9,074 nucleotides of DNA from Polyangiaceae bacterium (GTDB lineage Bacteria > Myxococcota > Polyangia > Polyangiales > Polyangiaceae), in the NCBI GenBank assembly GCA_025936205.1, contig JAICTU010000374.1:1-9074 (forward strand). The letters are read 5' to 3'. A program made the translations under genes and the position numbers. Positions 7,536 through 9,074 of this stretch are shown here, piece by piece. The number at the start of each line of letters is the position of its first letter. Position 1 is the stretch's first letter. The notes under the pieces are model-generated. The model made no database searches and was not told where the DNA came from. It worked only from the letters and a program-made list of their open reading frames with translations.

Positions 7536-8132
7536 TCAGCCCAGCGAGACCTTGCCCGCGACGATGTTCGCCAGCGTCTCCACGACCAGCTCGCGTTCGC
7601 GTGCCTGCACGCGAGCCGCGAGCGACTCGGGCGTGTCGCCCTCGAGCACCGGCACCTCGCTCTGCGCGACGATCGGACCGGTGTCGTACTCGGCATCCAC
7701 GCCGTGCACGGTGACGCCGCTGACGCGCTCGCCAGCGGCGATCACGGCCTGGTGCACGCGCGCGCCGTACATGCCTTGCCCGCCGAAGCGCGGCAACAAA
7801 GCCGGATGTGTGTTCAGGATGCGCCCTTGAAAGCGGGACAGCGTCTGGTTGCCGAGCTTCTTCATGTAGCCGGCCAGGAACACCAGCTCCGCTCCCGATC
7901 CGCTCAGCGCGTCGCACAAGGCGCGGTCGAGCTGCTCGGCATCGGCGTGCGTCTGGCTGCTCAGGTGCACGAACGGGATGCGGTGGCGCTCCGCGCGCTG
8001 GTGCGCGCCCGACTGGCTGTTGTTGCTCACGATCAGGCACACGCGCGCCGCGAGCCGCCCGCTCTCGCTGGCGTCGATGATGGCCTGGAGCACGGTGCCC
8101 GCGTGGGAGGCCAGGACGGCAATCTGTTTCAT
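7536..8132 (-). CDS. purN: Phosphoribosylglycinamide formyltransferase (GAR transformylase)
   Basis: A 198-residue cytosolic enzyme transferring a formyl group from 10-formyl-tetrahydrofolate to GAR, the third step of purine synthesis. The formyltransferase fold is clear: IAVLASHAGTVLQAIIDA at the N-terminus, VFLAGYMKKL (84-93), ILNTHPALLP with catalytic Asn107 and His109, and SGVTVHGVDAEYDTGPIVAQ with catalytic Asp150. Length is close to E. coli PurN (212). The segment FGGQGMYGARVHQAV differs from the shorter E. coli version (PKYPGLHTHRQAL) and marks a sequence subtype. In the phosphate loop the usual SGxGxNLQ is SHAGTVLQ, with Val at the Asn position. The ATG at 8132 starts the conserved strand directly; no strong Shine-Dalgarno is visible. 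Its start is 20 bp after the stop of the DUF4380-like gene on the same strand, so the two may be cotranscribed. Its stop is 3 bp from that of the convergent S41 gene. Confidence 0.95.
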   Translation of the reverse strand: MKQIAVLASHAGTVLQAIIDASESGRLAARVCLIVSNNSQSGAHQRAERHRIPFVHLSSQTHADAEQLDRALCDALSGSGAELVFLAGYMKKLGNQTLSRFQGRILNTHPALLPRFGGQGMYGARVHQAVIAAGERVSGVTVHGVDAEYDTGPIVAQSEVPVLEGDTPESLAARVQARERELVVETLANIVAGKVSLG

Positions 8133-8152
8133 GGTTTGGATCGTTTCACGGC

Positions 8153-9058
8153 TCAACGCGCCGCCGCGACTTGCTGCCGGACCCACGCGACCAGCTGAGC
8201 ATTGCCCAGCGCGGCCGCGATGGCCGCGGGCTTGCGGCGCAACAACCAGGTGACTCGCCAGCTGGAGGAGCCGCCGATGGGCAAGAGAGCGGACGCGCCC
8301 TGCTGCTCGATTTCCACGTAGTCGTAGCTTCCGCTCACGAAGACCTCGATCTCCGCCTCGCCCATGGCTTGATCCGCCGCCGGGATATCGTCGAAGAGCT
8401 TGATGAACACCAGGTCTCGATAGGCGTACGCGAGCCAGCCCTCCGCACCGTCCTGGAACAGCTTGCTGTCCGTCCCCGGCGCCTGCTGGACATCGATCCA
8501 CGCGATCCCGTCGATCAGTTTGGACTCGAGCGTCGAGGCTGCCGACGCTGCGGAAGAGGCGGCGAAGAAGACCAATCCTTCCTTGGGCACGCGGCTCACT
8601 TCCCAGGGTGCTGCCGCCTGGGTGCCGCTGTGATTCTGCAACACGTATTCGATCAACACGCGCTCGCGCGCGGCATCCAAGGCAAAGCGCTTGAGCACAC
8701 CGTAGCCGGTGATGGCGCCCGCCTGGCTCAACAAGCTGAGCACGGCGCCATCGAGGCTCGATTCCAGCGGCTCGCTGTCGAGCTCCGTCTCCGGCGGCCA
8801 GCCCCAGGTGGTTTGCGGACTGGTCCAGAAGGTGGAACCATACATATTCGGCAAGCTGCCCTCACCGCGAGCCACCACCTCGGGGCCCGTCAGAATGTTC
8901 TCGCCGCCCAGGCTGAAGCGCGTGATCCTTCCTCCGAGCGAAGGATTGACCTCGAGCTCCAGCTCCTGCGCGCGAAATACGTAGCGCCCGTCCACGAGCG
9001 CGGGCCCGGAAGATACTCCGGAAGACCCCGTACCGGGGTCCGCCATCCCGTCCATCAC
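8153..9058 (-). CDS. DUF4380/aldose-1-epimerase-like beta-sandwich protein, N-terminus possibly beyond right edge
   Basis: From the first start codon in view (GTG, 9058) the protein has 301 residues. After a Gly/Ser-rich stretch (8-18) comes YVFRAQELELEVNPSLGGRITRFSLGGENILTG (26-58), typical of the start of galactose-mutarotase-like folds. It is followed by GSTFWTSPQTTWGWPPETELDSEPL (74-98) and APWEVSRVPKEGLVFF (150-165), which resemble DUF4380 proteins. Enzymatic activity cannot be inferred; the epimerase catalytic residues were not located. The GTG at 9058 has AGGAGG 7 nt upstream (9066-9071), which supports it. However, the frame stays open to the window edge (RGGNQ before the GTG), and the Gly/Ser linker resembles the region just after a lipoprotein cysteine, so a longer exported form starting outside the window is possible. 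It probably shares a transcript with purN, with no obvious functional link. Confidence 0.75.
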   Translation of the reverse strand: MMDGMADPGTGSSGVSSGPALVDGRYVFRAQELELEVNPSLGGRITRFSLGGENILTGPEVVARGEGSLPNMYGSTFWTSPQTTWGWPPETELDSEPLESSLDGAVLSLLSQAGAITGYGVLKRFALDAARERVLIEYVLQNHSGTQAAAPWEVSRVPKEGLVFFAASSAASAASTLESKLIDGIAWIDVQQAPGTDSKLFQDGAEGWLAYAYRDLVFIKLFDDIPAADQAMGEAEIEVFVSGSYDYVEIEQQGASALLPIGGSSSWRVTWLLRRKPAAIAAALGNAQLVAWVRQQVAAAR

Positions 9059-9065
9059 CTGATTG

Positions 9066-9071
9066 CCTCCT
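9066..9071 (-). promoter_or_regulatory. Shine-Dalgarno candidate before the DUF4380-like gene
   Basis: AGGAGG on the minus strand, 7 nt from GTG 9058 and 10 nt from the adjacent ATG at 9055. It supports a start here. If the coding frame continues from outside the window, the match would be coincidental. Confidence 0.5.
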
Positions 9072-9074
9072 CGA

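Overview
The window is very GC-rich with dense, mostly compact coding. It looks like a large myxobacterial-type genome (Myxococcota, Polyangia-like). The grounds are the base composition, GTG starts, a lipoprotein with a Ser/Pro/Ala-rich linker, an ECF sigma factor paired with a multidomain membrane partner, and a secreted hypothetical protein of a style common in that group. The taxonomic placement is an inference; no rRNA or other phylogenetic marker was available to test it.

Layout, left to right. (1) Minus strand, cut by the left edge: CTP synthase (pyrG), 405 codons present including the glutaminase cysteine. (2) A 242-bp gap with a candidate pyrG promoter and an 8-bp-stem hairpin. (3) Minus strand: an unnamed exported protein. 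Only 27 bp separate its start from (4), a plus-strand PBP4-type D-Ala-D-Ala carboxypeptidase/endopeptidase (dacB-like). (5) A 75-bp convergent gap with tandem 10-mers and nested inverted repeats. (6) Minus strand, two overlapping genes: an ECF sigma factor (upstream) and a membrane protein with a short cytoplasmic head, one transmembrane helix and a periplasmic alpha/beta-hydrolase domain of the PHB-depolymerase/LpqC type. (7) Divergent from the sigma gene, plus strand: a lipoprotein S41 peptidase (IRBP-like) with a C-terminal jelly-roll, CBM4/9-like domain. (8) Minus strand, ending 3 bp from (7): purN, preceded in the same direction by a DUF4380/aldose-epimerase-like protein that reaches the right edge.

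The most interesting part is the sigma factor unit (about 3761-5711). By eye, all three residues of the hydrolase catalytic triad are replaced (nucleophile Ser to Gly, Asp to Pro, His to Asp), although the fold signatures are kept. The protein sits in the place of an anti-sigma factor, translationally coupled to the ECF gene. This suggests a degenerate esterase recruited as a periplasmic sensor that controls an ECF sigma factor. The divergent S41 lipoprotein with a possible glycan-binding domain, and the nearby PBP4, make an envelope-related regulon plausible but unproven. The two nucleotide-biosynthesis genes at the edges (pyrG, purN) are ordinary housekeeping genes.
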